Shown: in pieces, positions 62,711-64,000 of the stretch
Layout: the number at the start of each line of letters is the position of its first letter
Position numbering within the stretch: the stretch's first letter is position 1
Notes under the pieces: model-generated
What the model was told of the DNA's origin: nothing
Database searches by the model: none
What the model saw: the letters and a program-made list of their open reading frames with translations, nothing else
Program-made: the position numbers and the translations under genes
Assembly: GCF_015277675.1 (NCBI RefSeq)
Contig: NZ_JADHEC010000008.1
Span: forward strand, 1-64,000
From: Flavobacterium soyangense
Lineage (GTDB): Bacteria; Bacteroidota; Bacteroidia; Flavobacteriales; Flavobacteriaceae
DNA: 64,000 bases
Direction: 5' to 3'

Positions 62711-63547
62711 CTATTGATATACTTTAACATAATCAATCATCATTTTTTGTGGAAAAGGCGTTTGAGCGGTTGGAAATCCAACAAAGTTTCCACCAACAGC
62801 AATATTTAAAATTAAATAAAATGGATGGTCAAATACCCATTCTCCTTTGCTATTTACATCGCTCTTTTTAACTCTTTCATATAAATAGTTATCAACAAAA
62901 AAATCAATCTTATCGGCATCCCATTCCACGGCAAAAATGTGATAGTCGTTATCAAAACGATCGTTTAATAAGGCATAAATATCAGTTATTGCATTTCCAC
63001 CCGAGTAACCAGGTCCATGGAGTGAACCATGATTAATATTAGGTTGGTGACCTTTAAGTTCCATTATGTCAATTTCGCCAATTTGAGGCCAAACAGCAGT
63101 TTGATTATTAGCTCCTAACATCCAAAAAGCTGGCCATATTCCTGGTCCATATGGTGTTTTTATTCTGGCTTCGAAACGTCCATATGCTTGTGTAAACAAA
63201 CCTTCTGTTTTGATTCTGGCAGAACTAAACGATGATCCGCCAAAACTTTCACTTTTAGCAGTAATTACTAAATTTCCAGTTCCATCCAAAGAAACATTTT
63301 CAGGACGATTAGTATAATATTGTAATTCTTGATTACCCCAACCTCCATTTCCTATATCAAAGGTCCATTTAGTTGCATCCGGTAAAACCCCAGCTGCTCC
63401 TTCAAAATCATCACTCCAAGTTAATTGCCAATTGCGTTGTTCTACTTTTTGAACGGCTTCAGGATTACAGCTAACCATTGATAGCATCAGAACAAATACC
63501 AAAGTAACAAGAAGGGCATATCTTTTATTCAACAAATAATTTTTCAT
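62711..63547 (-). CDS. GH16 lipoprotein endo-beta-1,3-glucanase
   Basis: A 278-residue protein with a lipoprotein signal (SMVSC, Cys27) and a single GH16 jelly-roll domain. Catalytic EIDIME gives E158 (nucleophile), D160 and E163 (acid/base), with GPGIWPAFWMLG lining the cleft. It probably sits on the cell surface and makes the first endo cuts in laminarin. It follows the binding-protein gene by 13 bp. A 216-bp gap after it (62495-62710) shows no clear promoter or terminator. Confidence 0.93.
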   Translation of the reverse strand: MKNYLLNKRYALLVTLVFVLMLSMVSCNPEAVQKVEQRNWQLTWSDDFEGAAGVLPDATKWTFDIGNGGWGNQELQYYTNRPENVSLDGTGNLVITAKSESFGGSSFSSARIKTEGLFTQAYGRFEARIKTPYGPGIWPAFWMLGANNQTAVWPQIGEIDIMELKGHQPNINHGSLHGPGYSGGNAITDIYALLNDRFDNDYHIFAVEWDADKIDFFVDNYLYERVKKSDVNSKGEWVFDHPFYLILNIAVGGNFVGFPTAQTPFPQKMMIDYVKVYQ

Positions 63548-63560
63548 ATTTTATATTTTA

Positions 63561-64000
63561 TTAATTACGGAAATAAATATTATCGAGATAGATATTGCCA
63601 TTTCCATCAAATTTTAATTGGATGATATTACTTAAATTAACAGGAGAAAAAGCTGTTAATGGGATATCAATACTTCTCCATCCGTTAACTGATGGAGAAG
63701 GACCAGTAGGAACTGTTAAAACATATGGTTTTTCAACCGGTCCCGGACTTATTAGATATACTTTTAAACTGGTAGAGTTTGAAGTATAATAATCTAAATG
63801 TAAATAGGTTTTAGAAGTTACATTTTGAGCACTTCCAAGTACTATTCCTTGGTAATTGAGTCCTGAATATTTTAGTGTATTATTTCCAGCAATAAGAACT
63901 TGAGAAGCAACAGTAGCTTGCCCCCAACTTGGATTCAAATCTGTTCCTGCAACATTTGTATAGGCATCGCTGAAAACTGAGAGCACATTAGCGGAAAGGG
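63561..64000 (-). CDS. C-terminal part of a surface glycan-binding-like protein (cut by the window edge)
   Basis: The frame is open to the right edge, so the start lies outside. The visible 146 or so residues form a carbohydrate-binding-type beta-sandwich: VFSDAYTNVAGTDLNPSWGQ, the aromatic LKYSGLNYQGIVLG, YLHLDYYTSN, WRSIDIPL and the ending IYLDNIYFRN. This domain recurs in Bacteroidota surface glycan-binding lipoproteins and secreted glycosidases. Directly upstream of GH16 in a PUL it is most likely the SGBP, expected to be preceded by SusC and SusD homologues beyond 64000. Confidence 0.72.
   Translation of the reverse strand, partial: LSANVLSVFSDAYTNVAGTDLNPSWGQATVASQVLIAGNNTLKYSGLNYQGIVLGSAQNVTSKTYLHLDYYTSNSTSLKVYLISPGPVEKPYVLTVPTGPSPSVNGWRSIDIPLTAFSPVNLSNIIQLKFDGNGNIYLDNIYFRN

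Overview
The window looks like a chromosome segment of a Flavobacterium-like member of the Bacteroidota. The DNA is AT-rich. Genes lack obvious Shine-Dalgarno sequences, and many are preceded by the Bacteroidota -7 promoter motif TAnnTTTG. Protein families point the same way: a type IX secretion C-terminal signal, BatA, DUF5723, a serine-palmitoyltransferase-type enzyme, and a laminarin polysaccharide-utilisation locus (PUL) with GH16, GH17 and GH30 enzymes. No rRNA, tRNA or CRISPR array was recognised.

Positions 1-22,470 are an accessory region. It holds small one-way genes: a membrane AraC regulator, SDR, epimerase, GNAT, SRPBCC-MarR-PhzF, serine hydrolases, SnoaL-like proteins and a hexapeptide protein. 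Decay is heavy. A two-gene unit was duplicated and each copy then lost a different member (3,618-6,675). A MarR gene carries several lesions, a serine hydrolase is frameshifted at a poly-A tract, and another survives as a short remnant. An IS21-family element (istA/istB) abuts a truncated IS4-type transposase. Next come a three-gene HipB/HipS/HipT-like toxin-antitoxin operon with repeated palindromic operators, a split gene of unknown function, an orphan cluster of palindromes, an AbiEi/AbiEii-type toxin-antitoxin pair and an IS3 remnant.

Positions 22,500-51,100 are mostly core genome: Spt/KBL-type PLP enzyme, NYN-domain protein, rdgB, DEAD-box helicase, a SpoU methyltransferase, cobB, purB, guaB, a P-type ATPase, BatA-like protein, a dihydroorotase-like protein, bcp, nth and an ECF-type sigma factor. 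The main surprise is three tandem homologous small RNA genes (about 24,850-25,680, minus strand), each with a TAnnTTTG box and a GC-rich terminator. A palindromic repeat forms the end of cobB, and heptamer repeats lie in intergenic gaps.

Positions 51,230 to the right edge are a minus-strand laminarin (beta-1,3-glucan) PUL ending in a strong terminator. In transcription order: a surface glycan-binding-like protein (cut by the window edge), GH16 lipoprotein, GH30 lipoprotein, a GPH-type sugar symporter fused to a GH17 domain, a stand-alone GH17, a second more divergent GH17, a secreted GH16-FN3-T9SS protein, and a 1,150-residue glycoside phosphorylase-like protein without a signal peptide. The inferred logic is that surface and periplasmic GH16/GH30 cut laminarin, the fused transporter imports oligosaccharides, and the cytoplasmic GH17 domains plus the phosphorylase finish degradation inside the cell. 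The transporter-glycosidase fusion is the most striking candidate for a little-described system here.
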